Shown here: positions 7,188 through 15,958 of the stretch, one piece after another
Layout: every line of letters begins with the position of its first letter
How positions within the stretch are numbered: position 1 is the stretch's first letter
Assembly: GCA_049323615.1 (NCBI GenBank)
Contig: JBMOPD010000017.1
Coordinates: forward strand, 18,585 to 82,584
Reading direction: 5' to 3'
DNA: 64,000 nucleotides
Origin: JBMOPD01 sp049323615
GTDB taxonomy: Bacteria; Bacillota; Desulfotomaculia; Desulfotomaculales; Desulfocucumaceae
Notes under the pieces: model-generated
What the model was told of the DNA's origin: nothing
Database searches by the model: none
The model's input: the letters and a program-made list of their open reading frames with translations, nothing else
Program-made: the position numbers and the translations under genes

Positions 7188-8747
7188 CTACTTTACCTTA
7201 AACCGGCCGGCCAGGTTTTCCAGGTCCAAAACCAACCTGTTTAAGTTTTCTGCGGCCGCCGTCACTTCCTCCATGGCGGCCGTCTGCTCCTGGGCGGTGG
7301 CCGCCATGTTCTGTACGCCCGACGACACCTGCTGGGCCGCCGCCGCCACGCTCTGCACCTGTTCGGTAAGGCCTTCGGTCAGGTTGATTATTCCCGCCAG
7401 GGATGCGCTAACCTCTTCGATCACCTGTGTTCCGTGGGCGACCTTGTCCGCTCCGGAGGCTATCACCTGCACCGCCTGGTTGGAGCGGTTCAATACCCTG
7501 GCAGTCAGCTGCTGAATTTCCTTGGCGGAACGTCCGGATTCCTCAGCCAGCTGCCTGACCTCTTCGGCCACCACCGAGAAGCCCCTGCCGTATTCACCGG
7601 CCCTGGCCGCCTCTATAGCCGCGTTAAGGGCAAGGAGATTGGTCTGTTCGGCAATGCCGGTGATCATGTCCACAAACTGGTTTATGCTGTTAATATCACC
7701 AGCCAGATCGTTTATAGCCTCCTGCACTTTATTGGTGGACGCCGCAATGCCGGCCATCTCCCCGCTGATCTGGACAAGCCCCTCCCGTCCGGTACCGGCA
7801 TGGGAGGCCATCTCGGAGGCCGACCGGGCCACCTCCCGGGTGTTTGCCGCCACCTGTTCCACCGTGGCGGCTATTTCACCGGTGGTGGCCGCGGTCTGGC
7901 TTGCCCCGGCGGAGGTCTGCTGGGCCTGGGCAGCCAGCCGTGACGAATGGTCCGCCAATTTCCCGGCTATCTCGGTGATCTTGCCGGCAAATTCCTCCAG
8001 GCTGTTTTTCATCTGGTTGAACGACCGCGCCAGCTGTCCCAGCTCATCCCTGCCCCTTACCTCCATATCGCCCCCGGTCAGGTCCCCGCCGGCAATTATT
8101 TCGGCCTTGCCGCTGATCATGGCCAGGGGCCGTGATATGGACCGTGAAAGCAAAAAGACTATAACAAGCCCGACTATAATTGCTAAAACGGCTATAACCG
8201 TTGATATGAAAGAAACCTGTTTAACATTCCGGCTGAGCTGGACATTATGCTCTTCCGCCATTTTTTCTTCATACCGGACAAATTCATCAATGGCGAAAGT
8301 AATTTCATTCAATATCCGCATGTTTTCCAGATTGTAGTTGATGGCCTCCTCCATTTTGCCGGCGTCTTTCAGGTCAATCAGGTCTTTCACAAATTTGTCG
8401 TATGCGGCCAGCTTGCCGCTGATATTCTCCAGTAGTACCTGTTCTTCAAGGACCTGAGTCCTCGGGTTCATCTCAACGGTTCTTTCATAGGCTTGTTGCA
8501 GCGATTTACGGGAGGACTCCCGGTACTCGGCCAATCCGGTCAAAAGATACCCGCGCACATTGTAACCCGAATTGATAAAGTCGGTGGACAATGCCTGGGC
8601 CTGATCTTTCAGCCATAACTTGTTGGCAATCAAGTCGCTGTAATGCCTGTCCGTCATGTTGATATTATAAATCAGGTACCCCATGACGGTTGCCGTTATC
8701 AGCATAACCATCCCAAGGCCAACTATCATTTTACCTTTGATAGTCAC
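7188..8747 (-). CDS. Methyl-accepting chemotaxis protein
   Basis: A chemoreceptor of about 519 residues. Order: membrane span near the N-terminus, an extracytoplasmic helical bundle of about 150 residues (four-helix-bundle type), a second span (about 185-208), a HAMP domain, then a long cytoplasmic coiled coil with the signalling hairpin tip EQTNLLALNAAIEAARAGE. The sensed ligand is unknown. The open frame reaches 8765, but AAGGGA lies nine bases ahead of the GTG at 8747, giving the usual start V-T-I-K-G-K; I prefer that start. No chemotaxis kinase genes are nearby, so it is an orphan receptor. Confidence 0.93.
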   Translation of the reverse strand: MTIKGKMIVGLGMVMLITATVMGYLIYNINMTDRHYSDLIANKLWLKDQAQALSTDFINSGYNVRGYLLTGLAEYRESSRKSLQQAYERTVEMNPRTQVLEEQVLLENISGKLAAYDKFVKDLIDLKDAGKMEEAINYNLENMRILNEITFAIDEFVRYEEKMAEEHNVQLSRNVKQVSFISTVIAVLAIIVGLVIVFLLSRSISRPLAMISGKAEIIAGGDLTGGDMEVRGRDELGQLARSFNQMKNSLEEFAGKITEIAGKLADHSSRLAAQAQQTSAGASQTAATTGEIAATVEQVAANTREVARSASEMASHAGTGREGLVQISGEMAGIAASTNKVQEAINDLAGDINSINQFVDMITGIAEQTNLLALNAAIEAARAGEYGRGFSVVAEEVRQLAEESGRSAKEIQQLTARVLNRSNQAVQVIASGADKVAHGTQVIEEVSASLAGIINLTEGLTEQVQSVAAAAQQVSSGVQNMAATAQEQTAAMEEVTAAAENLNRLVLDLENLAGRFKVK

Positions 8748-8863
8748 CGTAATCATTCCCTTCATGGATTAAAGTAAGTATCGACAAATTTTTACTTTCT
8801 CCATTATATACCTCTTTTGCCATTGACGGAAGTATGGTGTCTAAAAAACCTGCCATTTGGCGC

Positions 8864-9037
8864 TTAAAACCGTAAAAAACCGGCCCCAAAGAGGAAACAA
8901 GCCTCTTTGGGGGCAATCTTCTCTTTATCCTGGTACAGGAAATACCGGCGGTAAATCATCTCCCTGCCGTCCGGCGGCAGGGCGGCCAGGGCCGCGTGGA
9001 CCGTTTCCCTGGTATCAAGCTCTCCCGGCCGGTCCAT
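8864..9037 (-). pseudogene. Fragment resembling sigma-70 region 4, broken
   Basis: A 57-residue open frame not linked to any full gene. It reads LDTRETVHAALAALPP, then REMIYRRYF and KEKIA, matching the start of sigma-factor region 4 (ALxxLPxxxRxxIxLRYF...EIA). Where the helix-turn-helix should continue, the reading frame runs straight through a rho-independent terminator hairpin and stops. Upstream, no region 2 can be found. It is best read as the remnant of a sigma-70-family gene. The family assignment is moderate, because only about 35 residues are informative. Confidence 0.5.
8872..8913 (-). terminator. Rho-independent terminator inside the sigma-like fragment
   Basis: On the minus strand, CCCCAAAGAGG and CCTCTTTGGGG form a perfect 11-base-pair stem, followed by CCGGTTTTTT. 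It lies within the 3' end of the sigma-like fragment and upstream of the chemoreceptor. Confidence 0.8.
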
Positions 9038-9308
9038 GTGGAGGGCTATGCCCTGATTGATTTTTAAGGGATTAGTGAGTTTTTTTCTAAATCATATACA
9101 TTTTTATTTCCACTTAAAGGAATTTATGGCTATGTGTTGAAATTATTACTTCAACTGGTTTGGGGCAAGAGCATATTTTATTCGGTATTTTAGATGAATA
9201 CGGGCATGGGGAATAAACCTGGGCAATGGAGGTGTTCGGCTTATGTGGTCGGGAAACAACAAAAAATATTTTTAAATTATACCCTAAAGACAAAAGGTGC
9301 GCGGTTTT
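9038..9308. other. AT-rich intergenic stretch without a recognisable gene
   Basis: This segment between the sigma-like fragment and the SLH gene is markedly richer in A and T than its surroundings. I see no coding frame with family resemblance and no tRNA. It probably holds the regulatory region of the SLH protein gene. Confidence 0.6.
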
Positions 9309-9346
9309 ACATGTCTTTTAAATTCTTATACATATCTTTTAAATTC
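9309..9346 (+). repeat. Tandem 17-base direct repeat upstream of the SLH gene
   Basis: ACATGTCTTTTAAATTC (9309-9325) and ACATATCTTTTAAATTC (9330-9346) differ at one base and are phased 21 bases apart, two helical turns. They lie 30-65 bases ahead of the start codon at 9375, after which comes a strong AGGAGG ribosome site. The layout suggests paired binding sites for a regulator, or a duplicated promoter element. Confidence 0.7.
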
Positions 9347-9374
9347 AAAATAACACAGTAGGAGGTTAATATAC

Positions 9375-11237
9375 ATGATCAGGAGAAAAATACTATCGGT
9401 ATTGCTGGCGGGCCTGCTGTTATTTTTTTCTGCGCTCACGGTTAATTTGACCAGGACTTATGCAGATATTACGCCTGAGCAGATAGAAGGCGCGCTGTCA
9501 GCCTTAAAAAAACTAAGCCGCCTCAGCCAGGACCAGGCAGTTCAGGCATTGGATATTGCCCAGGCGGTGGTTGAGAAAGCGGGTATAGATTGGCTGGATA
9601 GTGATCAAATCAACAGTTTAATAGGAAATGGACTAACTAAAAATCATGTAATAACTGCTCTTAAATCTATCAAAGCGGCAGTAACCAACAATTGGAATGA
9701 ATTGACCAGTCCGGTTCCATCAACCCAATTGGCCGCTGTGGCCAACCTGGCAAACCAGATAAAAAATGATTTGAACGGGCAGGGATTTATCGATAATTTA
9801 GAGGCCCGCGGTATTACAATAGCAGACCTTGTATCGGCCACCGTAGATCTGGTTAACATTCAAATAAATTCATGGAACAACCTGCCCAGAGAGGATATTG
9901 AAAAAATTATCGACAGTTATCCCTCCAACGCCCCTTTAGGCAAAGATACAGCAGCTAAATACGGATTAAACTGGGATAACATCGAAAAAATACTGGACAG
10001 CCTTACACCTGGCCAGAAAGACCAGCTGCGGGCGATTTTAATCAGTATCGGCAGCTGGAAGACTGGCGGCGGTGGTAGTGGCGGCGGCGCTGCTCCGGTC
10101 AGCGGGACGGTCAGTGAATCCACCCTGAACAGCGCCCTGGAACTGGCCCAAACCACCGGCAAGATTACCCTGCAGGCGGCGGCATCGGACAACAAGCTGA
10201 CCCTTACGGCGTCCCAGTTGAAGAAAGTGCCGGCTTCCGGCATGCCCCTTGAGCTGGTTGTGTCTGGAGTAACTTTCACTATCGATCCGGCCGTGCTGGC
10301 CGCCCTGGACCTTAGCAGCACAGGAAATATCACCTTCGGCGCGGATAAACTGAGCCCCGAAAAAGCCGCGGAACTCACCGGCAAAGGCGCCCCGGGGGTG
10401 TACAAATTCATGGGGGACGTCTACCAGTTGACTGTGCATGACAATAAGGGCAACGACATTCAGCTGAATGGCGGCATTGCGGTCACTCTGCCGGTACCAG
10501 GGGCATACCGGGAGGCGGCAGCCGCCGCGGCGGCAAACGGCACCCTCAGGGCCGGGCGGTTTAACAGCGGCGCCGGAACATGGGATGAAGTTCCCGGCGA
10601 CTACGACGGGATAAACGGTGTGTTCCGGTTCAGCACCGACAGGTTAAGCCACTGGTCCCTGCTGGCGAAGAAGGTGGTAACTTTCTCCGATATATCAGGT
10701 CACTGGGCGCAGAAAGATATTGAATACATGGCCAACAGCGGGTACGTATCCGGAATGGGCGGAGGCATATTTGCCCCCGGTGCGGCCATAACCCGGGCCC
10801 AGTTTGCCACCCTGCTGGTCAACGTGCTGAAACTTACCGTTCACACTGAAATCCCCTTTACCGATGTGCCGCCGGGTGAATGGTATTACGGCAGCGTGGC
10901 CCGGGCCTATGCCGCCGGGCTGGTCAGGGGAATAAGCGCCGACAGCTTCGCGCCGGAAGACCCGATCACCCGGGAGCAGATGGCGGCCATGATCTGCAAT
11001 GCGCTGCGGCATAAGGCCCTTCTGGAAGAAGCAGCCGATGCGGAAGGAAAGCTTGCCGTTTTCGCCGACCGCTCATCCATATCCGGCTGGGCCAGAATTC
11101 CCGTCGCCCAGGTAGTCAACAGCGGTATCATAAAGGGCAAGCCCCTGAACGGCACGGTTGCTTTTGCCCCGCTGGACCGGGCCACCCGGGCCGAGGCCGC
11201 GGTAATGCTGAAAAGGCTGGTCGAACGGATGAAATAA
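9375..11237 (+). CDS. Exported SLH-domain surface protein
   Basis: A 620-residue secreted protein. Residues 1-31 form a signal peptide (basic MIRRK, hydrophobic core, TYA cut site). Residues about 32-228 are helical and unlike any family I recognise. A Gly/Ser linker (GGGGSGGG, about 232-239) leads to a beta-rich module (about 245-435) of the kind found before SLH repeats. Three S-layer homology repeats follow: FSDISGHWAQKDIEYM at about 436, FTDVPPGEWYYGSVARAY at about 494 and a more divergent one from about 561, with the TRAQ/TREQ/TRAE motifs. SLH triads bind pyruvylated wall polymers, so the protein should sit on the cell surface. The start follows AGGAGG. Confidence 0.9.
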   Translation: MIRRKILSVLLAGLLLFFSALTVNLTRTYADITPEQIEGALSALKKLSRLSQDQAVQALDIAQAVVEKAGIDWLDSDQINSLIGNGLTKNHVITALKSIKAAVTNNWNELTSPVPSTQLAAVANLANQIKNDLNGQGFIDNLEARGITIADLVSATVDLVNIQINSWNNLPREDIEKIIDSYPSNAPLGKDTAAKYGLNWDNIEKILDSLTPGQKDQLRAILISIGSWKTGGGGSGGGAAPVSGTVSESTLNSALELAQTTGKITLQAAASDNKLTLTASQLKKVPASGMPLELVVSGVTFTIDPAVLAALDLSSTGNITFGADKLSPEKAAELTGKGAPGVYKFMGDVYQLTVHDNKGNDIQLNGGIAVTLPVPGAYREAAAAAAANGTLRAGRFNSGAGTWDEVPGDYDGINGVFRFSTDRLSHWSLLAKKVVTFSDISGHWAQKDIEYMANSGYVSGMGGGIFAPGAAITRAQFATLLVNVLKLTVHTEIPFTDVPPGEWYYGSVARAYAAGLVRGISADSFAPEDPITREQMAAMICNALRHKALLEEAADAEGKLAVFADRSSISGWARIPVAQVVNSGIIKGKPLNGTVAFAPLDRATRAEAAVMLKRLVERMK

Positions 11238-11252
11238 AGGGAAAATATACCA

Positions 11253-11288
11253 AAAAGGGATTGCGATATGTTTACCGCAATCCCTTTT
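11253..11288 (+). terminator. Rho-independent terminator of the SLH gene
   Basis: AAAAGGGATTGCG (11253-11265) pairs perfectly with CGCAATCCCTTTT (11276-11288) around a ten-base loop. A and T tails on either side allow it to work in both directions. Confidence 0.85.
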
Positions 11289-11348
11289 ACGGTAAGAATA
11301 CAGGTAACCGTAGCCAAACGGCAAACCCCCAAAAGGTGATCAATCAAT

Positions 11349-11993
11349 ATGCCCAAAAAGTATTTAATATTAGCCGCCTTCATGGTTCTTTCCTTCTCCG
11401 TGACGGCAGGATCGGTATTGCTGAGACCGGTGCATGAACAAAGAAAAGAAGGCATATCTGTTCAAAACCGGACCGGCGACCTGCGCTTAAAGTTTAAGGA
11501 TTATGAGGAAGCCGCCCCCGTAAAGCAGCCGGCGGCCGCAACCAAAGGCGGGGAAGCCGGAGACGCCGTTCTCCAAAGGGCTCCCGGAAGCGGCGGGCCC
11601 GGGGTAAAATCAAACAGCCGGCCCCACCCTTCTTCCGGTGAGGCCGACCCCCTGCTCAGCCGTATCGAACAGAAATACATATCCCGGCTGCAGTCCCTGG
11701 GATCAATTTACGAGGCCAAATTAAACGGCCTTGTTGCGGCGGCCATGAACGAACTGGCCTCCGCCAGAAAGGACAACCCCAACGCCGACATCACCCCGCT
11801 GGTAAAAAAGTACTATGCCGCCGGAAGGGCCCTGGAAGCGGAGTGCGACTCGCAAGTTTACGCCGTCCTGGAATCCTTTGAAAGGGAGCTGAAGGCAAAC
11901 TCCTTCCCCCCGGACGCGGCCTTAAAAGCCAGGGAAACCTATGAAGCCAGAAAAAGCTCCAAAGTTGCCCAAATCACCGCCGGAAGGCCCTGA
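11349..11993 (+). CDS. Exported protein of unknown function
   Basis: A 214-residue protein with an N-terminal signal or anchor (about residues 5-25). A low-complexity Ala/Gly/Pro/Ser linker follows to about residue 95, then a charged helical domain rich in Ala, Glu and Lys. I recognise no family. The composition (signal, flexible linker, helical C-terminus) suggests an envelope protein. It lies beyond the terminator of the SLH gene, with an AAAAGGTGATC ribosome site before its ATG, so it is a separate unit. The next gene converges on it. Confidence 0.7.
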   Translation: MPKKYLILAAFMVLSFSVTAGSVLLRPVHEQRKEGISVQNRTGDLRLKFKDYEEAAPVKQPAAATKGGEAGDAVLQRAPGSGGPGVKSNSRPHPSSGEADPLLSRIEQKYISRLQSLGSIYEAKLNGLVAAAMNELASARKDNPNADITPLVKKYYAAGRALEAECDSQVYAVLESFERELKANSFPPDAALKARETYEARKSSKVAQITAGRP

Positions 11994-12005
11994 ACCAAAA
12001 AATAA

Positions 12006-12080
12006 CTAACCCCGCACGGCCTCGCGCAACAGCTCGCCAATGTCCCTGACCTGCAACCTGTTTTCCAATCCCGGTTTGCT
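12006..12080 (-). other. Possible out-of-frame coding remnant after the PBP gene
   Basis: Directly beyond the PBP stop codon, the next reading frame continues as KPGLENRLQVRDIGELLREA and two more residues to a TAG at 12006. It reads like the C-terminus of a real protein rather than random sequence, but is too short to assign. It could be a remnant of a lost gene, or the original PBP C-terminus displaced by a frameshift. Confidence 0.3.
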
Positions 12081-14278
12081 TAATTCTTTGGCGGGGTGAA
12101 CTCAACCGTAATCAGAGCGCCTCTGGGAACCACCTGGCCCGGCCGGGGGCTCTGACCGACGGCAAGGCCGCTGCCCAGTGACCTGAAATTCAAACCCAAC
12201 TCCTGCAGTATGAATCCGGCTCTCCTGATAGTCAGTCCCCTCATATCAGGCACCATGACCTGCGGCGGCGGGTTGGCGCTGTTATAGGGAGCTGCTTTCA
12301 GGCTTACCGCCGAACCCTTTTTGACCATGCTGCCGCCGGGGGGATTCTGTTCCGACACCAGTCCCTGCCTGGCGGCCCCCTGAGGGTGAAGTCCGTTTTC
12401 CTCCAGGAATTTCCGGGCTTCTCCCACCGGAAAACCTTTTACATCGGGAACCCGTGCCATCTCGCTGTCGGCGGGCTGGGGAGGCCTGTCCTCCAACTTT
12501 TGCTCGGTTTTTGGCTTGGGCAGGTTGGGGTCTTCAAGGACGTTGAGGTAGTGCAGGGTATCCCGGGCCACAGCCTGAAACACCGGGGCCGCCACATCGC
12601 CACCGTGGTACAGCGGTCCCTTCGGCTCGGCCACCACCACCAGGACGGCGATCCGCGGATTGTCGGCCGGAGCAAAGCCGGCAAATGAGGACACGTACTT
12701 GTCCTCTTTGTATCCCTTCTGCCCGGGCACTTCGGCGGTCCCTGTTTTTCCGGCCACAGCGTAGCCTTCAACATAAGCCTTCTTTGCCGTGCCTTCCAGA
12801 ACTACCCTCTGAAGCAGCCTGGTCAACTGCCGGGATGTGTTTTTGGAGATAACCTGCCTTACCACCTGGGGTTCAATATTTCTGACGGTCTTTTTTTCCG
12901 GGTCCTCCACCCCCCGGACCAGGTGCGGTTTAACCAGGTAACCGCCATTGGCCAGGGCTGAAACCGCGGTAATCAACTGTATCGGCGTAACGGCAATGGA
13001 CTGGCCGATGGCCATGGTGGCCAGATCGATCTCACTGGCCTTGGCCTCGGGAATAACCAGGCCAATTTCTTCCCCGGGCAAATCCAGCCCCGTCCGCTGT
13101 CCGAATCCGAAGCCCCTGATGTATTTGTAATACAGGACCTTGCCGGCTTTCAGCCCGGTTTGGATAAATACAGGGTTACAGGAATTCATGATTCCCTCGG
13201 CAAAGGTTTCGGCTTTATGCCCGGCCCAGTCCCAGCACTTAATTTTTATTCCGTTGACCACCGCGTAGCCGGGGTCGTAAAAACCATCCCCCTCCCTGAC
13301 TATACCTTCCTCCAGAGCCATGGCCGCCACAAACATTTTCATGGTTGACCCCGGCTCGTAATTAAAATGGACGGCCGGATTGAAATCCCAGACCGGCTGG
13401 GGATAAGAGGTATACCTGGCCGGGTCGTAATTGGGCCGGGCGCCCATGGCCAGGATCTCCCCGCTGACCGGGTCCATGACGATTATGGCTGCCCTGCTCG
13501 GCTTGTATTTCTCATCAATCTTGTCCAGTTCCCTCTCCACATAATACTGTACTGTGTAGTCTATAGTCAGAATAAGGTTATTGCCGGAAACGGGGGGTAT
13601 GTACTGGGACCTGGTCTGGGGAAGTTCCCGGCCCCTGGCGTCGATCTCGGTGACCATCCGGCCGGGTACTCCGGACAGCTCGTTGTTGTAGCTTTTTTCA
13701 ATACCTCCCCGGGCCGAGGGATCCATGCCCACAAAACCCAGCACGTGAGCGGCCATCATACCCTGGGGATACGACCGCCTGGTTCCGTCCACAAAACCGA
13801 TTCCGGTTACTTTATTTTCCTTCAGAAAGTCGCTTAACTTCTGGCAGGTTTCATAGTCAACCTGGCGCTTGATCCAGTAAAAGGGCTGTTTTGAATTCAT
13901 TATTTTAAGGGTGCCGGCCTCGTCCAGCCCCAGTATGGCGGCCATCTGTTTGACCACTTTCTCCTTCAGGGCCTTCTCCTTTTCCTCCTTGTCCCCGCCT
14001 TCGGCAACCTTAACCTGGACGGAAAAAATATCCGGGTTGGCATACACTGACTTGACCGGGTAATTGCCCACCATCTCAATGTGGTTCCGGTCATAAATTA
14101 TACCCCTCCTGGGTTCCAGGATATCGTCCCTGACCCTTACATCCTTTGCCTTTCTGCTCAACTCTTCCCCCTGCACCAGCTGAAGCCAGGACAGCCGGAA
14201 GAGCAGCATGGTAAAGAATGCCGTTAACAGAATAAGAATGAATGCCAGCCTTTTTTTGGAAAACCACTCGGCGGTCAC
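12080..14278 (-). CDS. Class B penicillin-binding protein with two PASTA domains (SpoVD/FtsI type)
   Basis: A 732-residue peptidoglycan transpeptidase. One membrane span (about 10-30) is followed by the PBP dimer domain starting EPRRGIIYDRN. The transpeptidase domain has the active Ser in EPGSTMK (about residue 312), the second motif SCN and the third KTGTA (about 508). Two C-terminal PASTA repeats start at VPDVKGFP and VPDMRGLT. This is the architecture of SpoVD (spore cortex) and of septal PBP2x/FtsI proteins. It stands alone here, outside a division cluster, so SpoVD-like or an extra division PBP are both possible. All catalytic motifs are intact. Confidence 0.93.
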   Translation of the reverse strand: MTAEWFSKKRLAFILILLTAFFTMLLFRLSWLQLVQGEELSRKAKDVRVRDDILEPRRGIIYDRNHIEMVGNYPVKSVYANPDIFSVQVKVAEGGDKEEKEKALKEKVVKQMAAILGLDEAGTLKIMNSKQPFYWIKRQVDYETCQKLSDFLKENKVTGIGFVDGTRRSYPQGMMAAHVLGFVGMDPSARGGIEKSYNNELSGVPGRMVTEIDARGRELPQTRSQYIPPVSGNNLILTIDYTVQYYVERELDKIDEKYKPSRAAIIVMDPVSGEILAMGARPNYDPARYTSYPQPVWDFNPAVHFNYEPGSTMKMFVAAMALEEGIVREGDGFYDPGYAVVNGIKIKCWDWAGHKAETFAEGIMNSCNPVFIQTGLKAGKVLYYKYIRGFGFGQRTGLDLPGEEIGLVIPEAKASEIDLATMAIGQSIAVTPIQLITAVSALANGGYLVKPHLVRGVEDPEKKTVRNIEPQVVRQVISKNTSRQLTRLLQRVVLEGTAKKAYVEGYAVAGKTGTAEVPGQKGYKEDKYVSSFAGFAPADNPRIAVLVVVAEPKGPLYHGGDVAAPVFQAVARDTLHYLNVLEDPNLPKPKTEQKLEDRPPQPADSEMARVPDVKGFPVGEARKFLEENGLHPQGAARQGLVSEQNPPGGSMVKKGSAVSLKAAPYNSANPPPQVMVPDMRGLTIRRAGFILQELGLNFRSLGSGLAVGQSPRPGQVVPRGALITVEFTPPKN

Positions 14279-14292
14279 CCGTTCACCCCCTG

Positions 14293-14330
14293 CTCGAGGT
14301 TTGAGGTTCGGTGTTCGAGGTTCGATGTCT
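14293..14330. repeat. Short degenerate GAGGTTCG repeats between genes
   Basis: The 91-base gap after the PBP gene contains several imperfect copies of GAGGTTCG / GAGGTTTG / GTGTTCG in a row. No function can be assigned; this kind of simple intergenic repeat may be mutation-prone. Confidence 0.5.
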
Positions 14331-14368
14331 GCCGGATTCTTTCTAATCTCTCGTTAACTGACGGATCA

Positions 14369-15040
14369 CTAAGACATCTCACTTCTTATTTTTCGTTCTA
14401 TTTTGGCCCTGGGCGGGATTTCAAGGTCATTGGGCAGGTGGCTGCGGTCGTTCATAAGGGCCACGATGCCGTTGTCCCAGTCGTTAAAATCAACTATATT
14501 CAGGGCCGCGTTATCCTGGCGGATCTTCCAGTATTTATTCAGGTCCATATTTAGCACCGTTCCGATTATACTGCGTACCGGTCCGCCGTGACACACCACG
14601 GCCACCTGTTCGTCCGGATGCTTTTCCACTACTTCCCTGACGGCCGGAACCACCCTGGAAACAAGGTCGGAGAGGCCTTCACCCCCGGGAGTCCGGATGT
14701 CCAGGGGCTTTTGCCACCACCGCTTGAGCAGGTCACCGTATTTTTCTCTGATTTCGGCGAAGGTGAGGCCTTCCCACTGTCCGAAATTCATTTCCCTCAA
14801 TGCCGGCCGGGTGATTACTTCCAGCCCCAGGGGGATTGCTATCTGGCGGGCTGTCTCCACCGCCCGCCCGAGGTCACTGCTGTATACGGCAGAAATTTTT
14901 TGGGTAGCCAGCCGTTTGGCCAGTGCCCTGGCCTGTTCTATCCCGCTGGCCGAAAGGGGTATATCTACGTGGCCCTGGAATTTCATCTCGGTATTCCAGA
15001 GGGTTTCCCCGTGTCTGATTAAAAAAATGCGGCAGCTCAA
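14369..15040 (-). CDS. cobC: Histidine phosphatase, probable alpha-ribazole phosphatase (CobC)
   Basis: A 223-residue histidine phosphatase. The RHG motif that carries the phosphorylated His is in FLIRHGETLWN near the start; FGQWEGLTFAEI and VAVVCHGGPVRSII supply the remaining catalytic residues. The family also includes phosphoglycerate mutase-like enzymes, so sequence alone does not fix the substrate. It precedes cobS and the other late cobalamin genes by position and strand, which makes removal of the phosphate from alpha-ribazole phosphate (or adenosylcobalamin phosphate) the best guess. It is last in transcription order of the cob run. Confidence 0.75.
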   Translation of the reverse strand: MSCRIFLIRHGETLWNTEMKFQGHVDIPLSASGIEQARALAKRLATQKISAVYSSDLGRAVETARQIAIPLGLEVITRPALREMNFGQWEGLTFAEIREKYGDLLKRWWQKPLDIRTPGGEGLSDLVSRVVPAVREVVEKHPDEQVAVVCHGGPVRSIIGTVLNMDLNKYWKIRQDNAALNIVDFNDWDNGIVALMNDRSHLPNDLEIPPRAKIERKIRSEMS

Positions 15041-15065
15041 AATTTATCACCTCGTCAATTAAGCA

Positions 15066-15090
15066 ATCAGCTGTCAGCCATCAGCAATGG
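15066..15090. repeat. AGCTGTCAGC-type dispersed intergenic motif
   Basis: The sequence agctgtcagccatcagc recurs in variant form in other intergenic gaps: 7181-7191, 19912-19935, 46701-46726, 49108-49125 and 55206-55225. In the copy at 46701 the motif and its inverse form a terminator stem. The family appears confined to gene ends. Confidence 0.5.
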
Positions 15091-15182
15091 GAATTTTTAT
15101 TCCGGTGCCGCTTGCGCGCCGGCCCCCAATCCCCAATCCCTAATTAATTATATGATTAGATGAAAGTCCTTTTTCTCCTTCC

Positions 15183-15941
15183 TCACCATATAAAGAGAAA
15201 GGGGGCATACCTGTCCACCGGCAGGTAAACGAGCAGAACAAGAACCTCGGTTATCTCGTTCAAGGCCCCGTAAGTGTCCCCGGTCAGCCCCCCCAGTATC
15301 CTGCTGAAATAGACGCATAAAAGGTGGGCGCAAAGGGCCGAAATAAAAAAGATAATCACCCCGCCGGCGCCGCCGGCGGCTACGGCCGCGGCCAGCGCCG
15401 TCAGGGAGGCCACCGCCAGTTCGGGGGTGCCGGTATACCTGGAATAAAGCTTGCCCAGACCCTCCTCCCTGGCGTAAGGGAACCTGGCAATGGCGTAAGT
15501 CATGGCCCACCTGCCGAAAACCGCGATCATGATCAGCGCCGGGAACCTGTCAGTTCCAGCCAGCCCGGTTAAGAGGGCAAACTTGAGCAGCAGAAGGCAG
15601 AACACGCCCACGACCCCGAAGGCCCCCACGCGGCTGTCCCTCATTATTTCCAGCATTCTTTCCCTCGGCCTGCCGCAGAAAAACCCGTCCATTGTGTCCA
15701 TGAACCCGTCCAGGTGCAGGCCTCCGGTCAGCAGCACCAGCCCCACCACCACCACCGCCGATGCCGCCGCCGGCGGGAAGAGGAAGCAAGCCAGCTTGTC
15801 TATAGCAATGAGCAGGCCCCCCAAAACAAGCCCCACCAGGGGAAAGAACATCCCGGAACGGCCCAGGCGCCTTTCATCAAAGGCGACATCCCACAGGTGC
15901 AGGCGGGTAAGGTGCTGCAGGGCAAAAATAAAGCTGGACAT
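15183..15941 (-). CDS. cobS: Adenosylcobinamide-GDP ribazoletransferase (CobS)
   Basis: A 252-residue integral membrane enzyme with about six spans. It joins adenosylcobinamide-GDP to alpha-ribazole (or its phosphate), the final assembly step of cobalamin. The family signature around GLHLDGFMDTMDGFFCGR with the following RMLEIMRDSRVGAFG is clear, the Asp residues probably binding magnesium. It follows cbiA by 17 bases on the same strand and precedes the cobC-like phosphatase. Confidence 0.95.
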   Translation of the reverse strand: MSSFIFALQHLTRLHLWDVAFDERRLGRSGMFFPLVGLVLGGLLIAIDKLACFLFPPAAASAVVVVGLVLLTGGLHLDGFMDTMDGFFCGRPRERMLEIMRDSRVGAFGVVGVFCLLLLKFALLTGLAGTDRFPALIMIAVFGRWAMTYAIARFPYAREEGLGKLYSRYTGTPELAVASLTALAAAVAAGGAGGVIIFFISALCAHLLCVYFSRILGGLTGDTYGALNEITEVLVLLVYLPVDRYAPFLFIW

Positions 15942-15958
15942 TTATATAACCCCCGGTT

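Noticed and set aside
8731..8916. 61-residue open frame overlapping the start of the chemoreceptor gene
   Set aside because: It covers the terminator and the receptor's own 5' end in another frame and has no protein-like features.
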